A DNA stretch of 64,000 nt from Pseudomonas sp. ML96 (GTDB lineage Bacteria; Pseudomonadota; Gammaproteobacteria; Pseudomonadales; Pseudomonadaceae). How positions within the stretch are numbered: position 1 is the stretch's first letter; every line of letters begins with the position of its first letter. This document shows positions 25,000 to 33,528 of this stretch, piece by piece. A program made the translations under genes and the position numbers. The DNA is taken from the NCBI RefSeq assembly GCF_000761545.1, contig NZ_JPMY01000042.1, forward strand, positions 1 through 64,000. The letters are read 5' to 3'. Under the pieces are notes generated by a model. That model saw only the letters and a list, made by a program, of their open reading frames with translations. It did no database searches and had not been told where the DNA came from.

Positions 25000-25704
25000 T
25001 CAGCCGCGTTTGGGAATATTCAAACCGCGCTGCACCGCCGGGCGGCTGAGGAAGGCGTCGAGCACGCGGCGCACGTTGGCGAAGCGCTCGAAGCCGACCA
25101 GCTCGCCGGCCTCGTAGAAGCCGATCAGGTTGCGTACCCAGGGGAAGATGGCGATGTCGGCGATGCTGTATTCGCTGCCCATCACCCAGTCGCGGCCTTC
25201 CAGGTGCTGGTCGAGCACGCCGAGCAGGCGGGCGGACTCGGCCACGTAGCGCTCACGCGGGCGCTTGTCCTCGTAGTCCTTGCCGGCGAATTTGTGGAAG
25301 AAGCCGAGCTGGCCGAACATCGGGCCGATGCCGCCCATCTGGAACATCAGCCACTGGATGGCCTGGTAGCGCTGGGCCGGGTCCTGCGGCAGCAGTTGGC
25401 CGGTCTTGTCGGCCAGGTAGATGAGGATGGCGCCGGACTCGAACAGGGCCAGCGGCTCGCCGTTTGGCCCGTTAGGGTCGAGGATGGCGGGGATCTTGTT
25501 GTTCGGGCTCAGCGAGAGGAATTCGGGGGTGAACTGGTCGTTGGTCTCGAAGCTGACCAGGTGCGGCTCGTAGGCCAGGCCCAGCTCTTCCAGCATGATC
25601 GACACCTTGACGCCGTTGGGCGTGGGCAGCGAGTAGAGCTGCAGGCGCTCGGGGTGCTGGGCGGGCCACTTGTGGGTGATGGGGAAGGCGGACAGGTCGG
25701 TCAT
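25000..25704 (-). CDS. Glutathione S-transferase
   Basis: The 234-residue protein has an N-terminal thioredoxin-like domain with TPNGVKVSIMLEELGL and SPNNKIPAI (cis-Pro) and the glutathione-binding FESGAILIYLADK motif near residue 90. An all-helical C-terminal domain follows, with SIADIAIFPWV as the conserved N-capping segment. It is of the YfcG/YghU-like (nu) type, which often acts as a disulfide-bond reductase. A sequence block about 60 bases upstream is shared with the promoter region of the DUF2790 gene. Confidence 0.92.
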   Translation of the reverse strand: MTDLSAFPITHKWPAQHPERLQLYSLPTPNGVKVSIMLEELGLAYEPHLVSFETNDQFTPEFLSLSPNNKIPAILDPNGPNGEPLALFESGAILIYLADKTGQLLPQDPAQRYQAIQWLMFQMGGIGPMFGQLGFFHKFAGKDYEDKRPRERYVAESARLLGVLDQHLEGRDWVMGSEYSIADIAIFPWVRNLIGFYEAGELVGFERFANVRRVLDAFLSRPAVQRGLNIPKRG

Positions 25705-25762
25705 GGGGTTCCCTGATTCGGTTGGGTGGTGCGGCGATCAGAACATCTCACGCGCGGCGGAT

Positions 25763-25790
25763 GAAATCGAACCTTGTGCTAATGGCCATC
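25763..25790 (-). promoter_or_regulatory. Shared upstream motif, copy A (before the GST gene)
   Basis: A 28-base block, GAAATCGAACCTTGTGCTAA followed by TGGCCATC on the plus strand, matches 24 of 28 bases at 27956-27983. On the minus strand both blocks lie upstream of a gene and are followed at similar distance by GATG(T/G)T(C/T)TGAT. A regulator site or shared promoter is likely, but the regulator is unknown. Confidence 0.45.
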
Positions 25791-25876
25791 GACCCGGCTG
25801 ATCCGCCGCAGGTTCCCTGCGCGGAGCCGAGCCGGTATGGTGCGTGCTTTCTCAACCGGGTCACGGAGCCTTCACC

Positions 25877-26314
25877 ATGAGCCTGCACGGTCAATACGAT
25901 GCGCAGAACATCTTCGCCAAGATCATTCGCGGCGAGGCGCCCTGCTACAAACTGTACGAGGACGAGGACGTGCTCGCCTTCCTCGACCTGTTCCCGCAGT
26001 CCTACGGCCATTGCCTGGTGATCCCTAAGAATGCCCCGGCGCGCAACATCCTGGAGATCGACGACGCCAACCTGGGCAAACTGATGGCCGTGGTGCGCAA
26101 GCTGACCCAGGCGGTGGTCGACGAGCTGGAGCCGGCCGGTGTGCAGGTGGCGCAGTTCAACGGCGCTCCGGCCGGGCAGACGGTGTTCCATATCCATGTG
26201 CACATCGTGCCGCGCTACGACGGCGACAAGCTGGGCATCCACGCCACCAATCAGGGTGACGCCGAGGAGCTCAAGGCGCTGCAGGCGCGGCTGGTGAAGC
26301 GCATCAACGGCTGA
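25877..26314 (+). CDS. HIT-family protein
   Basis: The 145-residue protein is a histidine-triad nucleotide hydrolase, with the motif VFHIHVHIVPRY (His-x-His-x-His) around residue 98 and the upstream FLDLFPQSYGHCLVIPK strand. Such proteins hydrolyse AMP-linked phosphoramidates or dinucleoside polyphosphates. ATG at 25877 is chosen over 25844 because CGGAG lies just before it. A strong terminator follows 18 bases after the stop. Confidence 0.93.
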   Translation: MSLHGQYDAQNIFAKIIRGEAPCYKLYEDEDVLAFLDLFPQSYGHCLVIPKNAPARNILEIDDANLGKLMAVVRKLTQAVVDELEPAGVQVAQFNGAPAGQTVFHIHVHIVPRYDGDKLGIHATNQGDAEELKALQARLVKRING

Positions 26315-26332
26315 GAAATCGGCTGGGGAAGA

Positions 26333-26366
26333 GGGCGCGCCGCTGATGTCGGCGCGCCCTTTTTAT
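26333..26366 (+). terminator. Intrinsic terminator after the HIT gene
   Basis: A 10-bp perfect GC-rich stem (GGGCGCGCCG / CGGCGCGCCC) with a 7-base loop is followed by TTTTTATT. It separates the HIT gene from the convergent Sel1 gene, whose stop is at 26377. Confidence 0.93.
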
Positions 26367-26376
26367 TGCCAGGGAG

Positions 26377-27246
26377 TTATTGCGGCAGGGCCAGGGCAAC
26401 TTCCGGGCAGCGTGGCTCAGCGTCGCCCAGTTGCCGCTTGACCCACAGCTCGGCCTTGGTCTGCCAGCTGGCGAGATCGTTCTTGAGGATGGCGATGGCA
26501 TCCTCGTCGCCGTTGGCTGCGGCCTTTTCCAGCCAGAGCTGGCTCTGTATCTGATCGACCGGCATGCCACTTCCATTGCCGCGGCTGTAGGCTTCGCTGA
26601 GGCTGAACTGAGCAAACTCGTTACCGTTCTGCGCTGCCTTGCACAGCCAGTACAGCGCCTTGCTATCGCTCGCCGTAAAGCGCTCGGTGGCTTCGTCGTA
26701 ACTCATGCTGGCATACATATCCAGCGTGCCGCGGCTCTCGGACCAGTACTGTTCGCCCAGCAGGTACTGGGCCTGTGCGTCGCCTTGCTCGGCGGCTTTC
26801 TCCAGCCAGCTCATGGCAATGAACAGTTCCTCGGCGCTCTGCCGATCCTCCAGGTATTGGTAACCCAGCTCGGTCTGGGCCATGGCCAGGCCTTGTTCTG
26901 CGGCTTGCTCTAGCCAGTGCAGGGTGTGCTCCTTGCCGCCCGGCAGTAGATTATCGCGGTAGAGCATGGCGATCTCGAAGGCGGCGCGGCTGATGCCCTG
27001 CTCGGCGGCCTTGGCATACCAGAGTTCGGTGTTCGGGTAGTCCTGGTTGGTGTAGTAGGAGTAGCCGATGTTGAACTGGGCGCAGGCATCTCCTGCGTCG
27101 GCTTTGCTTTGGTATTCAGCGATGCTTTGCGGTTCGTGCTCGATCTCTACCTGGCAGCCAGGGGCGACTTCGGCCTGGGCGCCAAGGCAGATGAGCAGGG
27201 GCAGCCCGCTGATGGTGTGGGCGAGGGTGCGAAACAGAGGGCGCAT
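26377..27246 (-). CDS. Exported Sel1-repeat protein
   Basis: The 289-residue protein has a signal peptide (HTISGLPLLICLGAQA) and then consecutive Sel1-like TPR repeats of about 36 residues. Examples are AQFNIGYSYY to WYAKAAEQG, FEIAMLYRDN to WLEQAAEQG, TELGYQYLED to WLEKAAEQG, and YLLGEQYW onward, to a total of about six. Sel1 repeats bind partner proteins; a periplasmic scaffold or regulatory role is likely. The second Met (27246) is preferred because AGGATGG is better spaced for it than for the Met three codons earlier. Confidence 0.85.
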   Translation of the reverse strand: MRPLFRTLAHTISGLPLLICLGAQAEVAPGCQVEIEHEPQSIAEYQSKADAGDACAQFNIGYSYYTNQDYPNTELWYAKAAEQGISRAAFEIAMLYRDNLLPGGKEHTLHWLEQAAEQGLAMAQTELGYQYLEDRQSAEELFIAMSWLEKAAEQGDAQAQYLLGEQYWSESRGTLDMYASMSYDEATERFTASDSKALYWLCKAAQNGNEFAQFSLSEAYSRGNGSGMPVDQIQSQLWLEKAAANGDEDAIAILKNDLASWQTKAELWVKRQLGDAEPRCPEVALALPQ

Positions 27247-27419
27247 GGATTCCATCCTATGGGTGGCCGGTTTGGCCGGCGGGGCCTTCCTTGGGGTGCG
27301 GGTGACGTCGAACAGACGTTTCGCGGGTGGGCGACCTTAGCCAGTTTGCCGGCCAGCAGACAAGCTGCCCGATGCCGAAGCGCGGCCTGGGTCGCGGCAC
27401 TGGCCAGCTGGCCAGCATG

Positions 27420-27452
27420 AAAAAGGGCGTACCACTGACTGGTACGCCCTTC
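27420..27452 (-). terminator. Intrinsic terminator of the DUF2790 gene
   Basis: Read on the minus strand, an 11-bp perfect stem (AAGGGCGTACC / GGTACGCCCTT) with a 7-base loop is followed by more T residues. It lies about 85 bases after the stop of the DUF2790 gene and faces away from the Sel1 gene. Confidence 0.85.
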
Positions 27453-27537
27453 TGCTGTTGTGGTTACTCGTCCTTGGTGCCGCGCCGTTGGCCGGTCGCG
27501 GCATCTCGAAGGGGCAGTGCGGCCCGGTGCCGTGCGT

Positions 27538-27810
27538 TTAGCCGTTGTGGCTGTCGCTGCTGCGGCCGCCCCATTCCAGGTAGCGCACCTTGTGCACTTC
27601 GCCCTGGCTGTCGCGGTAGACCATCACGCTAGGCACCACGCCGGTCTTCTGCGAGTTGTCGGTGCGTTGCAGGACGCTGGCGACGTCGAGCTGCATGCCG
27701 TAGTGGTAGTCCTGCACCGGCACACCGGTGCCGATCTTGCCGGCGTCGTCGGCGAAGGCCAGCGGGGCGATGCTGGAGATCAGGGCGGAAACGATGGATG
27801 CGATTTTCAT
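27538..27810 (-). CDS. DUF2790-family small exported protein
   Basis: The 90-residue protein has a signal peptide (MKIASIVSALISSIAPLAFA) and the DUF2790 body: PVQDYHYGMQLDVASVL, then VMVYRDSQGEVHKVRYLEWG. The family is small, periplasmic and widespread in Pseudomonas; its function is unknown. The ATG at 27810 has AGGAGA eight bases upstream, which settles the start against a longer frame. A 28-base motif about 146 bases upstream is shared with the GST gene. Confidence 0.88.
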   Translation of the reverse strand: MKIASIVSALISSIAPLAFADDAGKIGTGVPVQDYHYGMQLDVASVLQRTDNSQKTGVVPSVMVYRDSQGEVHKVRYLEWGGRSSDSHNG

Positions 27811-27955
27811 GCTGATGTTCTCCTGTCGATAGTGGGCCGAGGTCACCGGCAGCTGCTCGGTCGGGTGTGCGCAGGCTGTGCTGCGCGGGTCGCCGAGGCC
27901 GCTTGCGGCGGTTCGCTCTACGGGGCTAATCAAACCATCGCCGGCCGGGCCGGCA

Positions 27956-27983
27956 GAAATCGATGCTTGTGCTAGTGGGCATC
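27956..27983 (-). promoter_or_regulatory. Shared upstream motif, copy B (before the DUF2790 gene)
   Basis: This block matches copy A (25763-25790) at 24 of 28 bases and lies on the same side of the DUF2790 gene as copy A does of the GST gene. It is also just outside the stop of the isochorismatase-like gene. It may be a regulator-binding site or a promoter shared by a small regulon. Confidence 0.45.
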
Positions 27984-28005
27984 AGTGGTGTCGATGCCGG
28001 CTCGT

Positions 28006-28632
28006 TCAGCGCGCCTGCAGCGCGCGCTGGTTGGACAGGTAGATGTTGTCCGGCTGCGGCACCTCGCCGGTCTCCAGCGCCTTCAGCCAATCATCGGTGC
28101 TGAGCACGGCGGCGAAGCCGGTGTGCATGACCACGGTGAACACCCGGTGGATCTCCTCGGCGGTGGCCGAGCCCATGGCATTGCTATAGGGCGGCGAGCC
28201 GGCGGCGTCGTGCAGCAGCTCGACGTTCCAGCCTTCGTGGTGGGCCTGACGCACGGTGGAGTCGTCGCAGTTGTGGGTCATGTAGCCGATCACGCTGAGG
28301 GTGTCGATGTCGTGCTGCTTGAGGTAGGCGGCCAGGTCGGTGCCGGCGAAGGAGCTGGCCATCTGCTTCTGGATGAAGTGATCACGCGGGCGCTCGCCCA
28401 CCAGTGGGTGCAGCTCGGCGTTGTGGCTGCCGGTGGCGAAGATCGGCGCGCTTTCCGGCAGCAGGTGCTGGATGACGATCACCGGAATGCCGGCGGCGGT
28501 GGCGGCGTCCATGGCGCGGCCGATGTTCGCCATCGACTGCTCGATGGGCGGGTACTCGATACGCAGGTTGCCGGTGACATATTCGTTCTGTACGTCGATG
28601 ACGATCAGGGCGCGTTTCGGTTGCTTGCTCAT
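28006..28632 (-). CDS. Isochorismatase-like cysteine hydrolase
   Basis: The 208-residue cytoplasmic protein has the Asp-Lys-Cys triad of the family: Asp13 in VIDVQNEY, Lys89 in FIQKQMAS and Cys122 in GYMTHNCDDST. Members hydrolyse isochorismate, nicotinamide or other amides; the substrate is unknown here. It is divergent from a GlxA-type regulator gene across 131 bases, which probably controls it. Confidence 0.9.
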   Translation of the reverse strand: MSKQPKRALIVIDVQNEYVTGNLRIEYPPIEQSMANIGRAMDAATAAGIPVIVIQHLLPESAPIFATGSHNAELHPLVGERPRDHFIQKQMASSFAGTDLAAYLKQHDIDTLSVIGYMTHNCDDSTVRQAHHEGWNVELLHDAAGSPPYSNAMGSATAEEIHRVFTVVMHTGFAAVLSTDDWLKALETGEVPQPDNIYLSNQRALQAR

Positions 28633-28763
28633 GATGGGTTCCTCTTGTTTTGCGTGGTGGTGGTCGATGGGCAGATTGTTCGCCCGTCGCGCCTGTCGCC
28701 GTGAGTGGCCCTGAAGCCAGCTTGCGCTAAGATCGGGCCAAATCTCCGGATCGGGACAACGCC

Positions 28764-29714
28764 ATGTCTGCCCACCGCATCGCCGTGGTCGCCTTCGACC
28801 ACATCACGCCATTCCACCTGTCCGTGCCCTGCCTGGTATTCGGCGACCTGGGTTCGGGTGCCGAGCTGTACGAGCTGCGCGTGTGCGCCAGTGCGCCGGG
28901 CGCATTGCCGACCACCGCCGGTTTCGCCCTGCAGGTCGAACACGGGTTGGAGGCGTTGCAGTGGGCGCAGACGGTCATCGTGCCGAGCTGGCATGACCCG
29001 GACGAGCGCCCGCCGCAGGCGTTGCTGGACGCCCTGGTGGCGGCCCATGCGCGCGGTACTCGGCTGGTCGGCCTGTGCCTGGGCGCCTACGTGCTGGCCG
29101 AGGCGGGCCTGCTCGATGGCTTGCGCGCCACCACCCACTGGGCCTGGGCTCGCGACTTCGCCGAGCGCTTCCCGAACGTGACGGTGGACGCCGATGTGCT
29201 GTACCTGGACGATGGCGGCCTGTTGACCTCGGCCGGCACCGCCGCCGGCATCGACTGCTGCCTGCACCTGCTGCGCCAGCAGCACGGCGCCGAGCTGGCC
29301 AACCGGGTAGCGCGGCGCCTGGTGGTGCCGCCGCATCGCCAGGGCGGCCAGGCGCAGTTCATCGAGCAGCCGCTGCCGGCTACCTCCCGCGACGATCGCC
29401 TGGCCGGCCTGCTGGACTGGGTGCGCGCCCATCTAGACCTGCCGCATAGCCTGGACAGCCTGGCCGAGCGCGCGTTGATGAGCCGGCGCACCTTCACCCG
29501 GCACTTCCGTCAACTCACGGGCATGACGGTGGGTGACTGGCTGCTGGCTGAGCGCCTAGCCCTGACCCAGCGCTTGCTGGAGAGCAGCGAGCAGAGCGTG
29601 GAGGCTATCTCCGGTCTGGCCGGCTTCGGCTCGCCGGTATCGCTACGGCATCACTTCGGCCGCGCCTTCGGTGTGTCGCCCAGCGCCTGGCGGCAGACCT
29701 TCCAGGGGCACTGA
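28764..29714 (+). CDS. GlxA-type AraC regulator (DJ-1/PfpI plus HTH)
   Basis: The 316-residue protein has an N-terminal DJ-1/PfpI-like domain (residues 5-170, with LVGLCLGAYVLAEAG holding the Cys elbow and TSAGTAAGIDCCLHLL) and a C-terminal AraC helix-turn-helix pair (LDSLAERALMSRRTFTRHFR and EAISGLAGFGSPVSLRHHF). Such proteins regulate amide or amino-acid catabolism. Divergent orientation to the cysteine hydrolase gene suggests that gene as its target. Confidence 0.92.
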   Translation: MSAHRIAVVAFDHITPFHLSVPCLVFGDLGSGAELYELRVCASAPGALPTTAGFALQVEHGLEALQWAQTVIVPSWHDPDERPPQALLDALVAAHARGTRLVGLCLGAYVLAEAGLLDGLRATTHWAWARDFAERFPNVTVDADVLYLDDGGLLTSAGTAAGIDCCLHLLRQQHGAELANRVARRLVVPPHRQGGQAQFIEQPLPATSRDDRLAGLLDWVRAHLDLPHSLDSLAERALMSRRTFTRHFRQLTGMTVGDWLLAERLALTQRLLESSEQSVEAISGLAGFGSPVSLRHHFGRAFGVSPSAWRQTFQGH

Positions 29715-29777
29715 TCGGGCTGGACGCGGAGCGCGGCGCTGGGCAAGGATGACGGCTTTTGCCGGAACCGGATCGCC

Positions 29778-30665
29778 ATGCGCCGCCTGCCTTCACTCAC
29801 CGCCCTGCGCACCTTCGAGGCCGCCGCACGTCACGCCCACTTCGGCCGCGCTGCCGCCGAGCTGTGCGTCACCGATAGCGCGGTCAGCCACCAGATTCGC
29901 CAGCTTGAGGAGCAACTCGGCACTGCGCTGTTCCAGCGCGACGGCCGCCAGGTGCGTCCCACGCCTCAAGCGCGGCGCCTGTTGCGCAGCCTGCAGCAGG
30001 CCTTCGAGCTGATCGGCGAAGCCTGCGACGAGTTGCGTGACCCCGGCTCGCAGGCGCAACTGCGTGTCGCGGTGACCGTGGAGCTGGCGCAGAAGTGGCT
30101 GGTCGGGCGCCTGGCGGACTTCTCTGAGCGTCACCCGCAGATCACCCTGCACCTGCACGATCAGCCGCTGGAGGCTCCGTTGCCGGGCGCCGAAATCGAC
30201 CTGGCGATCACCTACGGCACCGGTCCGGAGGACGCCAGCGCCTACTTCGTGCGGCCGCTGCCGACCCTGCAGTTCTTCCCGGTGTGCAGCCCCGGCCTGT
30301 TCAACCAACTGCCACTCAAACACCCGCGCGACCTGGCGCGGCACTGCCTGCTGCACGACGATCAGGACGGCAAGACCTGGACCGCCTGGCTGACCACCCA
30401 CGCCGGCGACATCCAGCCGGCGCGCCACCTGTACCTGGGCCATGCCGGGCTGACCATGGAAGCCGCGGCAAGAGGACAGGGCGTGGCCATCGGCGACAAC
30501 CTGACCAGTGCCGAGGACCTGGCCAGTGGGCGCCTGGTTCGCCCATTCGCTGCCCAGGTGGCGTCGCTCGGGCAATACGCGCTGGTGTGCGAGCGCCTGC
30601 GTCTGGAGAAGCCGGCAGTGGCGCAGTTCGTCGAATGGTTCACCGATCAGCTGGCTGATATCTGA
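29778..30665 (+). CDS. LysR-family regulator, GcvA-like
   Basis: The 295-residue protein opens with MRRLPSLTALRTFEAAARH, a GcvA-type start. A winged helix-turn-helix follows (RAAAELCVTDSAVSHQIRQL) and then a periplasmic-binding-type effector domain. It reads in the same direction as the agmatine deiminase gene, which begins 97 bases after its stop, so it may regulate agmatine use. In P. aeruginosa the known regulator there is the TetR-type AguR, so this is a different arrangement. Confidence 0.9.
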   Translation: MRRLPSLTALRTFEAAARHAHFGRAAAELCVTDSAVSHQIRQLEEQLGTALFQRDGRQVRPTPQARRLLRSLQQAFELIGEACDELRDPGSQAQLRVAVTVELAQKWLVGRLADFSERHPQITLHLHDQPLEAPLPGAEIDLAITYGTGPEDASAYFVRPLPTLQFFPVCSPGLFNQLPLKHPRDLARHCLLHDDQDGKTWTAWLTTHAGDIQPARHLYLGHAGLTMEAAARGQGVAIGDNLTSAEDLASGRLVRPFAAQVASLGQYALVCERLRLEKPAVAQFVEWFTDQLADI

Positions 30666-30762
30666 ATTGGATTCATCTATCCCGCGATAATGGTCATTGG
30701 TCGCGGCCGCTCTGCCACGGGTACTGTCGAGCTATCCAACAGCCACCGACGAGTACCTAGTA

Positions 30763-31872
30763 ATGGCCCGTTCCCTGACCTCCCTGCCCAAAGCCGACGG
30801 CTTCCGCCTGCCCGGTGAATTCGAACCCAAGGCCCGCTGCTGGCTCGGCTGGCCGGAGCGTACCGACGTGTGGCGCAACGGCGCCAAGCCGGCGCAGAAG
30901 GTCTGGGTGGAGATCGTCAGCGCCATCGCCAGCAGCGAGCCGGTGACCGTGTGCGCCTCGGCCAGCCAGTACGCCAACGCCCGTCGCCAGCTGCCGGCCC
31001 ATGTGCGGGTGGTGGAGATGACCTGCAACGACACCTGGTTCCGCGACAGCGGCCCGGCCTTCCTGATCAATGACGACAGCGGCGAAGTGCGCGGTGTCGA
31101 CTTCGAGTTCAACGCCTACGGCGGCCTCGACGGCGGTCTCTACTATCCGTGGGACAAGGACGACCAGATCGCCCAGAAGATCCTCGAGATCGAAGGCTAC
31201 GACCGCTACCGCGCGCCCTTCATCGCCGAGATGGGCGGTATCCAGACGGATGGCCAGCGCACCCTGCTGACCACCGAGCAGTGCCTGCTCAACCGCAACC
31301 GCAACGCCCACCTGGGCAAGGACGAGGTGACCCGTCGTCTGCAGGACTACCTGGGCGCCGAACAGGTGATCTGGCTGCCGCGTGGCTGCAAATTCGACGA
31401 AACCGACGGTCATATCGACGACCTGGCCTGCTTCGTCCGCCCTGGCGTGGTGGTGATGCAATGGACCGATGATCGCAACGACCCGCAGTGGGAGATCTAC
31501 CAGGAGGCCTACGACATCCTACGCAGCACCCGCGACGCCCAGGGTCGTGAGCTGGAGATTCACAAGCTGCCGCAACCGCGGGTGTTGGAGTGGACGGCCG
31601 AGGAGGCCGAGGGCCTGGATCAGGATGACGCGACCCACACGCGCCAGGCCGGCACGCAGATCTGCGCCTCCTATATCAACTACTACGCCGGCAACTCGGC
31701 CATCGTCCTGCCGCTGTTCAACGATCCGTGCGACCGCATCGCCCAGGCCACCCTGGCCGAGCTGTTCCCCAAGCACCGCATCCTCGGCATCGAGAACTCG
31801 CGGGAAATCCTGCTCGGCGGTGGCAACGTCGCCTGCATCACCATGCCGCAATATGCGGCGCCCAAGCGCTAG
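30763..31872 (+). CDS. aguA: Agmatine deiminase
   Basis: The 369-residue protein matches AguA in length and motifs: CNDTWFRDSGPAFL near residue 86, FNAYGG, the DGHIDDLACFVRPG segment around 215, and GGGNVACIT near the C-terminus with the catalytic Cys358. It converts agmatine to N-carbamoylputrescine in the cytoplasm. The ATG at 30763 gives the usual start and length; the longer frame from 30697 has no support. A polyamine-binding protein gene follows after 9 bases, so the two form an operon. No aguB (N-carbamoylputrescine amidohydrolase) is present in the window. Confidence 0.95.
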   Translation: MARSLTSLPKADGFRLPGEFEPKARCWLGWPERTDVWRNGAKPAQKVWVEIVSAIASSEPVTVCASASQYANARRQLPAHVRVVEMTCNDTWFRDSGPAFLINDDSGEVRGVDFEFNAYGGLDGGLYYPWDKDDQIAQKILEIEGYDRYRAPFIAEMGGIQTDGQRTLLTTEQCLLNRNRNAHLGKDEVTRRLQDYLGAEQVIWLPRGCKFDETDGHIDDLACFVRPGVVVMQWTDDRNDPQWEIYQEAYDILRSTRDAQGRELEIHKLPQPRVLEWTAEEAEGLDQDDATHTRQAGTQICASYINYYAGNSAIVLPLFNDPCDRIAQATLAELFPKHRILGIENSREILLGGGNVACITMPQYAAPKR

Positions 31873-31881
31873 GAGGCCAGC

Positions 31882-32970
31882 ATGAAGCTGCATGCCATCG
31901 CGGCTCTGGCCCTGGCTGTCTGCGCGCAAGTGCAGGCGGCGGAGCCGGCCAAGCAGGTCAACCTGTACATCTGGAACGAGTACCTGGCGCCGGACACCCT
32001 GTCGTCCTTCGAGCAGAAGACCGGGATCAAGGTGGTGGTCGATCACTTCGACTCGCTGGAAACCGTGGAGACCAAGCTGCTCACCGGGCGCAGCGGCTAC
32101 GACCTGGTGCTGACCGCCGGCCAGCACCTGCAGCGGGCGATCAGCAGCGATGCCCTGCAGCCGCTGGACAAGGCGGCGCTACCGCACTTCACCGGGCTGG
32201 CACCGGAGTTCACCACGCACATGGCGGCGTTCGATCCGGGCAACCGCTACGCCGGCCTCTACGTGTGGGGCACCACCGGCTTCGGCTATCAGCAGGAGGC
32301 CATCGCCAAACGCCTGGCCAATGCGCCGACCGACAGTTGGGCGATGCTGCTCGACCCGGCCGTGGTGGCCAAGTTCGCCGACTGCGGGGTGAGCTTCCTC
32401 AACGACCCCAACGAAGTATTCGCCGCGACCTTCCGCTACTTGGGCCTGGACATCAACCAGCAGAACCTCGACGACCTCAAGCGCGCCGAGGCGCACCTGG
32501 CCAAGGTGCGGCCATACATTCGCTACTTCGACAACGACCGCAACATTGCCGACCTGGCCAACGGCGATACCTGCCTGGCGATGTCGTGGAACGGCAACGT
32601 GTCGATCGCCGCCGGCCAGGCGCAACAGGCCGGCAAACCGTACAGCCTGCACTACAGCATTCCGCGTGAAGGCACGCTGATCTGGTTCGACGCCATGGTG
32701 GTGCCGAAGGATGCGCCGCATCCCCAGGAAGCGCTGGCGCTGATGGACCACCTGATGACGCCCGCGGTGATCGGTGCCATCAGCAACACCATCTACTACG
32801 CCAACGCGGTGCCGGCGGCCAATGCCACGGTCGATCCGGCGATCCTCGCCGATCCGGGTACCTATCCGCCGGCCGAGGTGCGTGCGCAGCTGTACACCAA
32901 GAACGACAACAGCCCGGCCTTCAACCGCGCCCTGACCCGCGCCTTCAGCAAGCTGAAATCGGGGCTGTAG
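31882..32970 (+). CDS. Polyamine ABC transporter substrate-binding protein
   Basis: The 362-residue protein has a signal peptide ending at VQAA. It has the PotF/SpuD-type binding-protein body: VNLYIWNEYLAPDTL, YDLVLTAGQHLQRAI, and LAMSWNGNVSIAAGQAQQ. It should bind putrescine, agmatine or a related polyamine in the periplasm. Its permease and ATPase genes are absent here, so it must work with a transporter encoded elsewhere or act as a sensor. The 9-base gap to aguA contains GCGCTAGGAGG, giving a strong ribosome binding site. Confidence 0.92.
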   Translation: MKLHAIAALALAVCAQVQAAEPAKQVNLYIWNEYLAPDTLSSFEQKTGIKVVVDHFDSLETVETKLLTGRSGYDLVLTAGQHLQRAISSDALQPLDKAALPHFTGLAPEFTTHMAAFDPGNRYAGLYVWGTTGFGYQQEAIAKRLANAPTDSWAMLLDPAVVAKFADCGVSFLNDPNEVFAATFRYLGLDINQQNLDDLKRAEAHLAKVRPYIRYFDNDRNIADLANGDTCLAMSWNGNVSIAAGQAQQAGKPYSLHYSIPREGTLIWFDAMVVPKDAPHPQEALALMDHLMTPAVIGAISNTIYYANAVPAANATVDPAILADPGTYPPAEVRAQLYTKNDNSPAFNRALTRAFSKLKSGL

Positions 32971-32985
32971 CGCGAACAGAAATAT

Positions 32986-33009
32986 GCCAGCCCCATGAGC
33001 GGGGCTGGC
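32986..33009 (-). terminator. Hairpin between convergent genes
   Basis: A 9-bp perfect stem (GCCAGCCCC / GGGGCTGGC) with a 6-base loop lies between the polyamine-binding protein gene and the convergent small exported gene. On the minus strand it is followed by ATATTTCTG, a weak T-tract; on the plus strand by a G-run. It may serve both genes. Confidence 0.55.
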
Positions 33010-33024
33010 GGGGGAGTGGCGCTG

Positions 33025-33390
33025 TCAGGAGGCGCCGGCCGGGGTACAGGTCAGGCGGGCGTCGCTCTGCTGGCCTCCGGCACGGGCTTCCACACGCAGG
33101 GTGGCGCTCTCGCCGGGTGCCAGCTGGGCCCGCTGCTGCTGCGGTTCGGTGGCGGTGGGGCCGGGATCGACCACGCATTCCACTATCTGGGTATCGCGGT
33201 TGGTCAGCTTGAGCAACAGGGTGGCGTTGCCGGTGACCGGGCCGGCGGCGCCGGTGTTGTCCTGGGCCGTCAGCGGGCTGCTGCTGGTTTCGATCTGCAG
33301 GCCGTTGAGCTGCTCGCTGATCTCGCCATCGGCCAATGCCAGTAGCGGTAGGCAGGCGGCCAGGCCGCCGCAGATAAGCATTGCTTTCAT
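33025..33390 (-). CDS. Small exported protein, paralogue of 52831 gene
   Basis: The 121-residue protein has a signal peptide (LICGGLAACLPLLALA) and a beta-rich body with two cysteines (VECVVDPGP and ARLTCTPAGAS). The pattern of an N-rich strand, Cys, GP, an L-x-x-GE/D segment and a final TC-x-P motif recurs in the 104-residue product at 52831. Similar small Pseudomonas proteins are sometimes mislabelled as phosphoglycerate kinase. Function unknown; probably a disulfide-bonded periplasmic beta-sandwich. Confidence 0.7.
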   Translation of the reverse strand: MKAMLICGGLAACLPLLALADGEISEQLNGLQIETSSSPLTAQDNTGAAGPVTGNATLLLKLTNRDTQIVECVVDPGPTATEPQQQRAQLAPGESATLRVEARAGGQQSDARLTCTPAGAS

Positions 33391-33528
33391 CTCGTTCTCC
33401 TCGCGCGTGCTGTTGGCCTGTAGAGGCCGGAAGCGTGCGCCAGGTTCAGGGATTCTGCCGGGTACTTGAGCCGCGGCGCCTAACCGCCAATACTGGGCCG
33501 ACCCCAGGTATGCCCAAGGAGGGCTCCC

